NCBI GenBank assembly: GCA_038087015.1
Contig: JASBNA010000004.1
Span: forward strand, 992,001-1,056,000
Source of the DNA: Cerrena zonata
Lineage: Eukaryota; Basidiomycota; Agaricomycetes; Polyporales; Cerrenaceae
Length of the DNA: 64,000 bases
Direction of reading: 5' to 3'
Both the position numbers and the translations under genes were made by a program. How positions within the stretch are numbered: the first letter of the stretch is position 1; every line of letters starts with the position of its first letter. Under the pieces are notes generated by a model that did no database searches, was not told the origin of the DNA, and saw nothing but the letters and a program-made list of their open reading frames with translations. Below, one piece after another: positions 1 to 11,245 of this stretch.

Positions 1-16
1 CTCTTCGCTATGGGAT

Positions 17-393
17 ATGCATGTGTGTGTTTCGTCTGAGGGATATCATTCTGGTCCCAGTATGCTGACAAGCCTGGCGGGCTACCTAGCATGTTTCCTC
101 GGTGCGCTGCAAATGGTTGCTGGCCAGAAGGGAAAATCTGAAGCTGCCAAAAACGCCGTGATTCACGCAAAGGTCCATATTGGAAACCCAAGTGACCTTC
201 CTGGCTTTGGTCTCGAGGTAGAGCTGAAGGTTGAGGGTATCGAAGACCAGGCTCTTATTGACGCTGCTCATGAGGTAACCACAACCCCGTTCCTAAGCTT
301 TACTTACATGATGGCTAACAACGTAACATTCAGGGTTGCCCGTATAGTCGTGCTTTGAAGCACGGTGTTGTTGTGAAAGTTTCCAAAGCTTAA
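17..393 (+). CDS. Ohr/OsmC-family organic hydroperoxide resistance protein, 5' partial
   Basis: Thiol peroxidase of the Ohr/OsmC family, which reduces organic hydroperoxides with a pair of cysteines. The first Cys lies in GYLACFLGAL and the second in GCPYSRAL, the two family signatures. A 59-nt GT..AG intron at 275-333 must be removed: exon 1 ends ...AAHE and exon 2 (334-393) reads GCPYSRALKHGVVVKVSKA and stops. The middle (GFGLEVELKVEGIEDQALIDAAHE) is typical of the family. The ATG at 17 is only the first in-frame Met. The N-terminal third of a normal Ohr (about 140 aa) is missing and lies upstream of the window, and a splice acceptor near position 46 is possible. The gene converges with TOP3, 160 bp between the stops. 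Confidence 0.85.
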
Positions 394-552
394 TTGACAT
401 GAGACGGGCTTGTATAATCCTCAGCCCACTATTGCAGGTACAGGTTGTAATGTGATTACAAGTATTATATATCCAAAATACATTTAAAATGCAGCATACA
501 CCAATAGCGGAAATGAAAACAATGTGATTGGGGTTTGTAGCATTATCACTGT

Positions 553-3500
553 TCACCACTCCCAGTCATCTACTATGTCATCTTGTTTTTTCTTACGTGT
601 CCCTTTCCCCCGAGAAGCACTCGCTCCCCTTGCTCTTCCCCTTTTACCCCTACCGGAACTCGTGCGTTTCAACTTACTGGTTCCACTCCCGCTCCCACCT
701 CCAGGACAAGCATTCGCGTAATGTCCAGACTCGCCACACTTGAAGCATTTATTGCCTCCAGTGCTAGTACTGGCAGGTTTGTTGCCAGAACTTGACGCAG
801 CATTCGTACAAGCTATGATCGCCCAATTAGAACATCTGGAGTTACTTGAAAGTCGATGCAAAACAATTTACCATTGCTATAATGACCCGGCTGGCCGCAC
901 TTGAAGCAGGCATTCCCTGACTGAGCGGTTGCGGTACTTCCAGCGAAACTGTTGGCTCTTGGTGGTGCAGCTCCATTGTTTGGACACGCTACGTGCATAC
1001 AATCCGATCAGTAAAGAGGGCCATGGTAAATTTATTCAAACACAACATACCATTGGCCCAATGCCCTGGCTCTCCACACTAGAAAAGGATGAGTATCAAG
1101 TCCGAAGTTTGGTAATACGAAGCATGACTGACCTTGAAACAGCTACCTTCACCGCCCCCACCTCCACCTCCGCCTGCAAAACTCTTTGCACCACTACCCT
1201 TCGACGCATAAGTATTTCTGGCACCTACAGGAATGCCAGCAATATCTTCCTCATTAGCCCATTCGAAGAAGCCACACCTCGACGCCGAGCTCTGATTCGA
1301 ACAGCCCCAGAACTTCCTTTTATCTTTGGTAGTTTCTAGCAATATCGCGTAATTGTCACATTGACAGCGGGGTTCGACAGCAGTATTTCTCGAACTTGCT
1401 GTACGTTTGGCGGGAACAATTGGAGGTGGATTGTAGGTTGAGGGACCAACTGGACGTGGCGTGTTTGTTGAGGATGTAGGGGCGGATGGATCGTGTGCGT
1501 CCACCCATTTGAAGAAATTACATGTTGCGTCGTTAGTTGTCTCGTCGCCGCATCGAAAGAATTGTCGACCTTTGTTGGGTCCTTCCTTGTTAGTTGTTCG
1601 CGTTGCCGCCGGAAGGCCGCATCCACATTCTGGCGGAGGAATAGAGGATATGGAGCGTGATGGGCCGGCAGTAGCATTGGAAACGGGTGCTTTGGACCTG
1701 GTTGATGTTGACGGTGGTTTTCGAACAGCAGCGGGCGGTGGAGGTGGAGGACCATCGACATCTAAATAGATCAAGGTCAATTTTTCAGTCTGACCTTTTG
1801 ATATGATATTATGAGACTCACCCATGTCGTCGTCGTCGTCGTCGTCATCTGGTCTTGGAGGCGGGGCTCGTCCACCTCCAGTACCACCACCCCTCCCTCG
1901 ACGTGAATTCGGTGCCGAAGCGCCTCCCCCTCGAGTTCCTCTAGCAGTTCCGCCACCTCTACCACCCCGGCCTCCTCTACCTCCTCTACCTCCCCTGCCG
2001 CCGCCGCCACCACCACCACCGTCTCCAGCACCTCCTCCACCAACTCCTCCCTCCTCCCCGTCATCATCGTCTCCAAAGTCTATCTCGTAGCCAATCTCAT
2101 TATTCCCTACTCGATTCCCGACGCTCTATAGACTAAGGTTTGGGATTTAATCACTAGGAAAGGAAAGGCAGCAGCGTACCTCAGCTATTCGACCAAACTG
2201 CTGCCGAGTCCGAATGAACATATCCTTGTATTTCTCAACATTCTCCGTTAACATGTCGTTCTTCGTCTTGGTGCCTTCGCAAATCTGGACCATCTGCCGT
2301 TCAGTCTGTTTCGTATCAGATTGAGATTTAGTCAGTTACCAGGGAAGTTCAATGAGAGATACATACCTCACGTCGTAGTTGGGGCTTGCTAAGACTACGC
2401 TCGAGACCGACTTCATTATATCCTTCGACAAGACCAACACCCAGTGTAGAAGGTGCTAAGTATTTGGTAGCACCTTTCATGATTTCCATGACATATTTCC
2501 GGTCCACGATAGTTTGGATGTGTTGTGCGATCGTTGCATCCGTACCTTGAATATCAGATTGGCATTTAGAATGTGATGCATAATCTGAGTTGCTGAAGAC
2601 ACTCACCAATGCCATTCTTATCCATAAGAGTAACCAGGTCAGCTTCGGTCAGTAGATGAGGTCGGGTCGTTTTGCCATCCCGTAGTTCACAGAGTGTAGG
2701 GATGAAAGTTTCCCCTTGCTCGAAACGAGGCAACTCCTTGGCAGACCATTTATCATAAGGGAACACTTCCAGATAATTACGCTCGGTGATGATCAACCCT
2801 AGTCGAAACCAATAAAATGTAACTCTCAGAGGGAGCGTGAACAAATACACTAACCTGTTGCATAGAACTCTTCACCCCCGCAGACGACATCCACCGTGGT
2901 CTCCCAACCGTGTGCATCTTTTGAGCAAGATGCCAGGAACCGTCTGGTAATATACTCGTATACTTTCTTCTCGTTGCCAGCCAGATTTCCAGCATATGCC
3001 GTAGGATGGATGGGAGGATGAGCTTTATCGTCTTTCTTTCCTCGACGAGGGGGGTTGAATTCACCGTTCTTTAACCTATTATATGCATTAAGATATAAAC
3101 CTAATACCGAAGAGAAATGGAGATTTTACTGAGTAGCAAAGCCACCCCATTCAGGATCGGCTTGCTGTTTCTCGATGAGAGGGGCAAAGCTAAACTGAGG
3201 GTCGTATTGGTCGGTTTCCGTACGAGGATAGGACAAGAATCCTTGTTGGTAGAGTTTCTCGGCAATCTATATCCAGTCCATTGTACATATATCAGTATAA
3301 TAGGTAGAAGCAGTGAGAAGCGGGTATTTACATCAAGAACAGTCTTTGGTGATATCCTCAGCAGCCTAGACCCAGCTTTCTGAAGCTCAACTGTCGTCAA
3401 CGGGAGTGGTTTCCATTTCTTGGTGCCCTTTGGGGTGACTTTGACCACTGTGGCTAATGGTTCCAAGAGAACGCCTTCGTACAACATGATCGCAACGTCC

Positions 3501-4468
3501 ATATCAAATAAATGCCCACGACGCCAAATGAAGGTGGTCCCCGGTTCATCTTCGGTCGTTGTAGACGAGCTAACTCCGTTCTCTTGACCGCGTGAATGAG
3601 AGAAATAGATGTACCAGAAGGTTTCTGACCGGAAGTTCTTCACTTGGTTGTACCGTGAGACGACGAAGCCGAGAGTGGGGAATTGACATGGTCCTACATA
3701 ATACGAGGTAAACTGTGTATTGGACGAGGCACATTAATAACAACCCATTACCATATGAAATGACCTCTTTCAACTGTTGGAAACGAGGTTGCAAATTGAG
3801 CGTCTGAAGTCGAGTGAATGCAGCACCGATACGTAAGTCAAGCAATATGCGTGCTTCAACCGCATTGGCCTGAGCCATATCTAGCTGAATGGGGTTCTGA
3901 GCAGCATTGTGGATCTGTCTGTATGGGGTTACTGTTGAGAATCAGTAAGAAAATGGGTTTAAGGGACGTACTGTGCAATAATGGCGCTGAACCGAGCCCT
4001 CCGTACACTCAGCCGTGCATTCGCGTCTTTACACACTCTAACGATCTCGGCACCGATGTTCTCGCCTTCCCGATCACAATCTGTCCATATCATCACCAAT
4101 TGAACCTTTCTGGCCTCTGTTGTGAGGTTTCTTGCAATCGTTTCCGAGTCCTTTTTGACTTGTGAGCGAATTGGTGCTTCGAATAGTTGGAAGGGATCGC
4201 ATGACTGCCAGTTTGAGAAAGCTTTGTCGAAGTCATGATCAAGAAGATGGCCAGTGACAGAGGTGACGGTGTATTGCGAGTTTGTCTGAGGATAATTGAA
4301 GTCATAATTCTTGATGTACTTATTGGGGCTATTACGCTATATCTGAATCAATGTCTCATTCAAAAGAGTGAGGTCCTATCCACATACCGTGTTGTATTGA
4401 CCACCTGAAAGAATTTGTGTAATAGCTTTGGCTATGGATGGCTTTTCGGCCACACACAGTACTTTCAT
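553..4468 (-). CDS. TOP3: DNA topoisomerase III (type IA) with RGG linker, two GRF and three CCHC zinc motifs
   Basis: Type IA topoisomerase that relaxes and decatenates single-strand-linked DNA; in eukaryotes it works with a Sgs1/BLM-type helicase and Rmi1. The start is chosen at MKVLCVAEKPSIAKAITQIL, the normal TOP3 beginning; exon 1 is 4388-4468. The Toprim metal motif DCDREGE is at 4061-4081. The catalytic tyrosine is in SYPRTETD at 3213-3233 (Tyr codon 3228-3230). The core continues to about 2190 (GIGTDATIAQH, then GVGLVEGYNEVG). An Asp run and RGG-rich linker (about 1825-2085) follow, then two GRF zinc fingers (about 1520-1650 and 1240-1380) and three C-x2-C-x4-H-x4-C knuckles (about 985-1141, 830-905, 705-750). 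The ORF ends DDWEW. Many short introns. The splice inside the middle knuckle leaves the frame one base short (near 835). It shares a 735-bp divergent upstream region with BTB1. Confidence 0.93.
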
Positions 4469-5203
4469 GAGGTTATGAAGGATCGTCAAGCACTACCTGA
4501 GACTTGGATCAAAGTAAATGCTCTATGCCGCGAGGCTAAGCAATGTTAGGCGTGTCGTAGGTTGCGTTATTCTTAGTTAATGGAGGCTCCAGTTAGTTGG
4601 GCTCAGTTCTCACCCTCTAAATCGAGAAGACCGTCGTTCTCCACCAGTTAGTTACCTTTCTGGTCAATAAGCTACTGTACCAGACGTTAGTGGAAAACGT
4701 AGACGAGGGTGAAGGGTTAGTGGTGATATAGTAGCTTAACTCGAAAAGAGTGAGCAGCGCTCTTCTCGTCGCGTCGCGTAACGCGTTCCAATCACGTGAT
4801 ATAGGCGCCTACGAATATATCGATGCCCCTACTACTAGTAGCAGAACTCACAGTCGATTAGTCGAACAACTTGAGTACTTACTAGGTTACTAGTAAGACC
4901 GCCTAAGGTATAGTACTTTTAACCACTCACCGCACCTCTTCTACAACTTTCTCTGTTACGCTATCTAACAGCAGTGAATTTGAGAACATCCCAATTACTT
5001 ACCAGTGGGCGCCAGCTTGATCAGTCAATCATTCGAAGTGTCAATCAGATTCATAGAGCCTCTAGACTCTAGAGCCCTTTATATTCCACTTCTAAGCGTT
5101 TTCTCACCACCAGTTTGTACACTGAATTCCTGTCGGTATGATTTAACATCTCAGAACTCATTCAAGCCTTTTCTTCATCCTGATCCGTATCATAGGTGCT
5201 ACC
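4469..5203. promoter_or_regulatory. Divergent intergenic region between TOP3 (-) and BTB1 (+)
   Basis: No coding sequence is recognised. A 10-bp palindrome with a CACGTG core (E-box type) is at 4791-4800, just after a GC-rich cgcgtcgcgtaacgcgtt stretch. It may serve either divergent gene; this is inferred from position only. Confidence 0.35.
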
Positions 5204-6254
5204 ATGTCTGATTTTGGAGATGACGATTCGACAGGACAAGTTGAGGTCGAAGATCCTCAACCAGTCGAGAAATTCGTCCCTTGTCATCCCTTTGGTGATC
5301 CTTCCGCCGATTTTATCCTTCGCTCCAACGACGATGTGGAGTTCAAAGTCCATAGGACTATTCTCGCCATGGCGTCTCCAGTGTTCAGGGATATGCTGAT
5401 GCTAGCCCACGATCCTGCGGATGTACCAGTCTTGACACTTACTGAGGATCATACCGTCCTAGACTGGATACTTCGCGCATGTTACCCCACATCAACCCCG
5501 GATCTCAAAGATCTAGACTTCATTTATAAAGTTGTTCAAATCGCTGACAAATACCAGATGGACTTCGTCATGGACAATCTGACGACTCCTCTTCAGAAGT
5601 TTTTGGAGTCGGACCCTCTCAGGGTCTTCGCCATAGCTTATCGTTTCAAAAATACCACACTCGCGTCTTCTGCAGCTCGTCAGACTTTACGTATACCAGC
5701 CAACGAGATCATCCAGGCTGACATCCCGGAATTCAGATCGCTACCAGTCTTTGCTCTTCAGCGATTGTTGTTATACCGAAAGCAATGCACCGATGCTGCT
5801 GTGGCGCTTACTAGTAACCACGCTTGGATAACAGATCTCACACCGTGCTGGTGGAAGAACCACCCCGTTCATGACGCCAAAACCGCGCGATGTGAAACAT
5901 GTACTGTCATCACAAAGACCATTCTAAATCAGCACATCTACGAGACCTACCATCCACGACAGTGGTTTGTGGATCGTATGGCAGAAGTCGGTCAGCTTTT
6001 GTCCAAGTGTCCTATCGGATCTTCCATTGCTTGGAAGAGAATACCCAAATCCGCACTGGAGTGTTCTATATGTGGTCCTTCAGCCGCAAACGACTTGGTG
6101 GCATTTTCCAAAGTACTGGCGGCAAAGGTGGATGAGGTAGTAGGAGAGGTGGGCATAGATCATTACCTTTCCTTGACTACCATTAACGGTCACGAATTAT
6201 CTGATATTCCAGGTTGAGCTACAACTTGCGCCCCCTGGCAGCAATACATCATAG
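5204..6254 (+). CDS. BTB/POZ domain protein (BTB1)
   Basis: N-terminal BTB/POZ fold at about residues 25-125: DPSADFILRSNDDVEFKVHR, then AMASPVFRDMLMLA, then the three-helix part IADKYQMDFVMDNL. BTB proteins commonly dimerise and bridge substrates to CUL3 ubiquitin ligases. The C-terminal half has a WW pair (CWWKNH) and Cys pairs (CETC, CSIC) shared in pattern with the other BTB genes here. Reading straight through gives a stop at 6217 (337 aa). By analogy with the seven paralogues I prefer removing a 64-nt phase-0 intron (6149-6212, donor gtgggc), giving a last exon VELQLAPPGSNTS (6213-6254) and 328 aa. That donor is weak, so the short readthrough form remains possible. It is the most divergent member together with BTB4 and lacks the acidic tail. 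It converges with AACS, only about 60 bp apart. Confidence 0.85.
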
Positions 6255-6314
6255 TACCTGATCGATCTTTCTAAGACAAACAATCGCTCTATTCGTACAT
6301 GTTGAATCTACTTC

Positions 6315-9116
6315 CTATAGCTTTGGTTTTGTCTTACCCTTCGCTCTACCTTGCTCTTCCAGGACTTTCTCTATATAACGGAACTTGTAATATAGCTGTA
6401 GTGCTTGCGGATTGGCAACGGTCCCACTTGGTTTGATGTTCGACCCCGAAACGATTTGTTTTACAGCTATCTCGATCTTCTTATTGTTCACAGTGTACTA
6501 AAAGAAATTTGTAGGATTAGTTGATATGTGTTTTCGGTAGTTATCATGTATCACACTCACAGGAATATCCTCCACGGGAAGGATATACGAAGGGACATGT
6601 CTCGCACTCAAAGATTGGCGAATAGCGGCTCTGATTCTATCAGCCAGTTCTTCGCTGAAATTGTATCCAGGTCGCATCTTGACAAACAGCAGTATTCTCT
6701 CGTCCTTGTCTTCTGGTCGACGCTGACCAACACAAAGGGTGTCGTCAAAGACATCGCTGAATCGTTCCATAACGGAATAAATCTCTCCAGACCCCATGCG
6801 AACGCCACTTGGATTGAGAACACCATCGCTATAGGTTTAACCAGAAATATTAGCCCTAACTTGGTCATTTGCGAATCACGAAGACGACTAACCTCCTTCC
6901 CAAGATCATGAATCCTTGTGTCTTGGGATTCTTTACTATGAAATCCCCTTGACGCCAGATTCCGGGATAGGTGTCGAAATACGCCGCTCGTAGTTTCTTG
7001 TCCCCTTCGTCTCCCCAGAAGTAGATTGGTAGAGAAGGGTGAGGTCTGGTACATACAAGTTCACCAGGTTCACCGGTGTCTTCGATATTACGACCATTGG
7101 GATCGAAGATCTCGACTTTCATTCCAAGAGATTTGCCTTGGATTTCTATGCAGAGATACAATTAGTTTATGGGGGAGTATGCTTGACCGTAACGGAACTA
7201 ACCACCAGCATGGGTCGGCAACATTGGAACACCGCCAACGACTATATTTCCGTAGAATTAAGAACTGTCATTAGGATCAGAATGAAGTGTTGCGTACATG
7301 CTTGACAGATATCAGTTCCGCCAGAAACTGAGAGAAGCCAGGTATCGCGCCCGAATGCTTGCTGTGTCCATTCAAACATAGGAGCGGTCAGAATAGCCCC
7401 GGTGGACAGAACAGCGCGAAGTGATTCGAAAGGCGCGATCTTCACTAAAAGTATAGATTCACGAAATTAATGAACAGGGTGGCCAAAAGATGACATATGC
7501 TTACGTGGCTCTATTCCTTTGCCTTTCACTTCAGACAGGAACCTGGGGCCGGAACCAAAGATAGTCACTCTAGAATGGTTATGATCGGTAAGTTTTGTCA
7601 GTGGGGGAGGAAAGGAGTGGTTACCCTTGGTCATTAATCATCCTTAAGAACGTCTCAAGATCTGGATGAAACGGGGACCCGTCATATAACAGCAGACGAG
7701 CACCTGAAGCAAGACAGTTCACTCCAGAATTCCACATCATCCAACCAGTCTACAGGGCGGATGTTGTCAGTAAATTGGGACCACAATACGGATCAACTAG
7801 CTTCAGAACTTACAGTTGTATACTGAAAGTATGTATCGTCAGAGGTCATGCCATAAACGAGTGAGCTATCTTTGAGACAGTTCAAGAGAATGCCCTAGAG
7901 AATAAAGTTAGAACCTTTTTGAAGTATAGTCGAGGATAACGCGGCTGACCCCTGCACAGTGGACAATACATTTTGGCGGGCCACTGGTACCAGAGGAGTA
8001 CAAGATGTAGAGTGGGTGGTTGAAGGGCAATTGCTCAAAGGTGAGGGGACGGCCGTCTCCTGTAGCGAGGAATGCTGATAAGGTCATGCTATAATATAAT
8101 GGTCAGGTTGAACCCGTGAAAAGAATATCATGAATGTACCTGTTAGGAACCTGGTGGTTCAAAACATTCTTTCCGGTCTTCGCGCTAGGCAACAGAATGA
8201 TATTTTGTAGTCCAACTGAAAGCAGTTCTTTAGCAACTTGGGTGGCCTTCGGGAGAATGTCAACTGTTTTATTGGCATAAACAACCTCAGTCTCGGAAAA
8301 GACGAATTTAGGCTGTATTTGTTTGTATCTGTCTAGAATCCCCTACGAACCAATATCAGTCAGCATTCAAACATTCCTGATAGTCAGTAATAACAGACCT
8401 GTACTCCCATATCGGGAGCAGTACTAGAGAAGATACCGCCAATACTTGCAGTCGCGAAGGCAATGACAATAGCATCTATCGAGTTCGTTACAATAGCTAT
8501 GAACAGACGCGTTAACAATCTGTGGGCTCGTTTGATAAATATGTGTCATCTTACCAGCGACCCTATCTCCCGCTTGCAAACCATTCACCCTGAGGGCAGC
8601 TGCCATATTACGTACCATATTTCTCAGCTGTCTATAACTATAATGGACAGCGACTCCCGATTCTCGGATAGAGGTGCATGCAGTAGAGTCCCCATCGAAT
8701 CGAAGCAAGTTCTCGGCATAGTTCAGACGTGAGCCAGGAAACCATTCTGGAATTTCCTTGATACGTCCCTCTTTTATAATCTGTTGGTTGCTATGAGTAA
8801 GCAAATGGAAATTTGGGGCGAGTTATAAGTATCTTACCTCGGTAGGGGGTACTGAGTAGATGATACCAGTGTAAGCCCAAATGTCTTCCCAAAAGCGATA
8901 GTCCTCGACAGAATATCGGTGCAAGTCATGGAAGTCCTCTGTCCGTGCACGGGTATTGATATTGATAAACCTACCAACGTTTATCAAGCGGAATAGACAC
9001 ATACTGAGCTTCAAGCCTCGTGTTCGATTCACGATGCGTCTGAACGAATCCATGCGCTCGCGCTCTGGATTCTTTGGCCTCCAAATGACCCTAGATTGTG
9101 CGAATTGTGCGTCCAT
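6315..9116 (-). CDS. AACS: Acetoacetyl-CoA synthetase
   Basis: ANL-superfamily (acyl-adenylate-forming) enzyme that activates acetoacetate to acetoacetyl-CoA with ATP, feeding cytosolic sterol and lipid synthesis. The start ATG at 9116 opens [20 protein letters not shown]; the N-terminal ACAS-type region follows ([33 protein letters not shown]). The adenylation P-loop [14 protein letters not shown] is near 7970-8005, then TTTGWMMWN and [11 protein letters not shown]-terminal signatures are [12 protein letters not shown] and [18 protein letters not shown]. The tail reads [20 protein letters not shown], typical of AACS, and ends at a TAG at 6315-6317. The coding sequence is broken into many exons by 50-70 nt introns. 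Order of motifs and length match the roughly 660-690 aa family. No break was noticed. Confidence 0.92.
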
Positions 9117-9521
9117 AGTTCGATTGAATGTCCTCTTGAGTTGCGTAGTAAACGTATACTCATGAGAAATGATAGGTATAGACTACGCTCTATTTAAGGT
9201 CCCATACTCAGGAACCTGCCAATAGAAGCATGATCACCAGACCATGTGAAAGAAAAGACGGGAGGCCGTCAGCAGGTCTCTTTCTTGTTGGTAAAATCGG
9301 GCTCAGCAGCATCCCGACTAGGCATGTCACCATAAAAGTCCAATGTGGCTAAAACGATTGGTTCATTTCTCGAATTCAAGCGGCATAGAAGTAAGAACCG
9401 GTATCACTACTTCCTGTGGAGGATTGCATATCAGATGAGCTGTGAGAGAAACTTTTGTGATTGACAGATGGTTTGATGAGTGCGTTGGAAGAAAAGATTG
9501 GACACTAGTGAAACTATGTTA
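9117..9521. other. Intergenic, AACS upstream region
   Basis: No gene is recognised. It probably holds the AACS promoter (minus strand) and ends at the border of the inverted-repeat element. Confidence 0.3.
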
Positions 9522-9652
9522 TTGTCGTTTGCATAAAACCTGGCCAGAGCGCCCAAATCGACGACGCGCGCAAACTTTCGTCGCGGCGGTCGACGGAACT
9601 TCCGAGGTCTATATCTCATTCAATATTGTGTAGAACTACGTCAAACTTTGTA
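9522..9652 (+). repeat. Left terminal inverted repeat
   Basis: 131 bp, GC-rich centre (gacgacgcgcgcaaa). Pairs with 10483-10613 in reverse complement with only three differences. Confidence 0.85.
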
Positions 9653-10482
9653 CATAATAGCATAATGAGACTATCTACACAAGTCTTGAAGAAAATGACA
9701 GTCTTTTTGTAGCACAAAGCACGCATCTGTAATGTGGTTACTCAAACAGCAATGTACATTGTACACTTGTTCTGTCATTGTTAAACATGCCAGCTGGTCT
9801 CTGATGGTTACCAGAAATATGTACAGCAGTGATTCACATGTCTGCAACTCACACCCCAGCTGATATCTCAGAACTCGCTGGTGTTAGTACTCCGAGTCGG
9901 TCTCAGCGTCGAACCCAACACAACTTGGTTGCATGCGGAGATCCAACCGGACAACCGCTATGACAACATCCACGAGGGCGACCGAGGAAACTTGATGTAC
10001 ATGAGACTGCAGTACGTCCTCTAAATCTTACGTTTGTGTTCAAGTTGATACTCATTTCATCCTGAATCCTGATATGTTACTAGTATGTTCACAGCGCTGT
10101 CAAGACTGAAAATTACGGGATAATTCACATCCCTTCATTCTGATTCAATGTTGCCAATAGCAGAAGAGTCGACCTTCATCGAACGATCTGCTGTGGAAGC
10201 GACAAGGAGCCGTGCATGTTGCTTGGGGGCTTAGGACATTGGCACTTTTGCAACGGAATGTGTAGTTGTTCTGGTAGCTGTAGCAGGTTTCTTTGCCTTC
10301 TGGCTGCACTTGGGTTTTGGTTTTGGCATTAGCAGTAGTAGTAGATATTAGTACGGAGAAAGCAATGCAAAGCTTCACTTATGTAGCTAGAATCTTACCA
10401 TGTACTTCCAGGCACCATCTTAACTTATAATATTTTAGTTTTGACCTATCTAGTCAATATGTTGTGCTAAAGACAGTGATTA

Positions 10483-10613
10483 TACAAAGTTTGACGTAGC
10501 TCTACACAATATTGAATGAGATATAGGCCTCAGAAGTTCCGTCGACCGCCGCGACGAAAGTTTGCGCGCGTCGTCGATTTGGGCGCTCTGGCCAGGTTTT
10601 ATGCAAACGACAA
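10483..10613 (-). repeat. Right terminal inverted repeat
   Basis: Reverse complement of 9522-9652 with three substitutions. Confidence 0.85.
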
Positions 10614-11245
10614 TAACCGGGGAGATGTGCGGTGCTGATATAACCTAAGTTTGAACAAAAATTGTCCAGGCTGATCTTGAGACTGATCTAAGTTACGGCC
10701 AATTGACAGGATGTAGTGCCAGTGCTTACTAACAGGAATGTCTTGTTGAACTCGAAAGTTAAGTTTGAAGAGCTCATTGGAAACGCTACTGCTGTTACGA
10801 TAGTCTTGTGATTCAGAGGAACAAGCAAGCTTTAAGGATCAATGAGTATCGAGCTAGTACTATTATTGTATTCATGCATACGATCAACCGGTATACCTTG
10901 ATTAGTATAAGTCTCTAGTGTAGATTTACTGGCTGCCTCTGACTCCGAGTTATCCATTTATGTGCTCACCCTACCTATTGTGACTTTTTAAGGATTGGAA
11001 CATGCGCAACTCGGTAGCAATCCAGCGTTTCTAGGACAATATAAAGGCGAAGATGGTTGAGAGAAGAAGCATGCCAATAATGGAGTCGCACCGAAAGCTT
11101 CGAGACACATTACGTAGTGGAGGATCGGTTATGAGGAGGAGACGCACGTGGCGGGTGATACGACAGCAGCGCGGTGTTGGTGCCGCTGCCAACAGCACTT
11201 AGCTTCACTTTCTTTACGACTACCACACAATTCTGAGCTTGCAGA
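10614..11245. other. Intergenic, SEY1 upstream region
   Basis: No gene is recognised between the element and SEY1. It presumably contains the SEY1 promoter. Confidence 0.3.

Larger units (their letters stand above)
9522..10613. mobile_element. Non-autonomous DNA element with 131-bp terminal inverted repeats
   Basis: The left arm (9522-9652) and right arm (10483-10613) are reverse complements with 3 mismatches in 131 bp. Both outer ends begin TTGTCGTTTGCATAAAACC and both are flanked by TA (9520-9521 and 10614-10615), which fits a TA target-site duplication as in Tc1/mariner-like elements. The symmetry of the flanks (GTTA/TAAC) means the exact border is uncertain. The 830-bp interior has no transposase-like ORF. 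The only ORF of note (10145-10378, minus) has no ATG start. The near-identity of the arms suggests recent insertion. Confidence 0.8.

Noticed and set aside
1824..2090. Plus-strand open frame rich in Ser and Pro
   Set aside because: It is the complement of the TOP3 Asp-run and RGG linker; the repeated GTC/CCT codons make an open frame by composition.
10145..10378. Small Cys-containing, signal-peptide-like minus-strand frame inside the 9.5-kb element
   Set aside because: It begins with GTG directly after a stop, has no ATG or plausible upstream exon, and no recognisable family.
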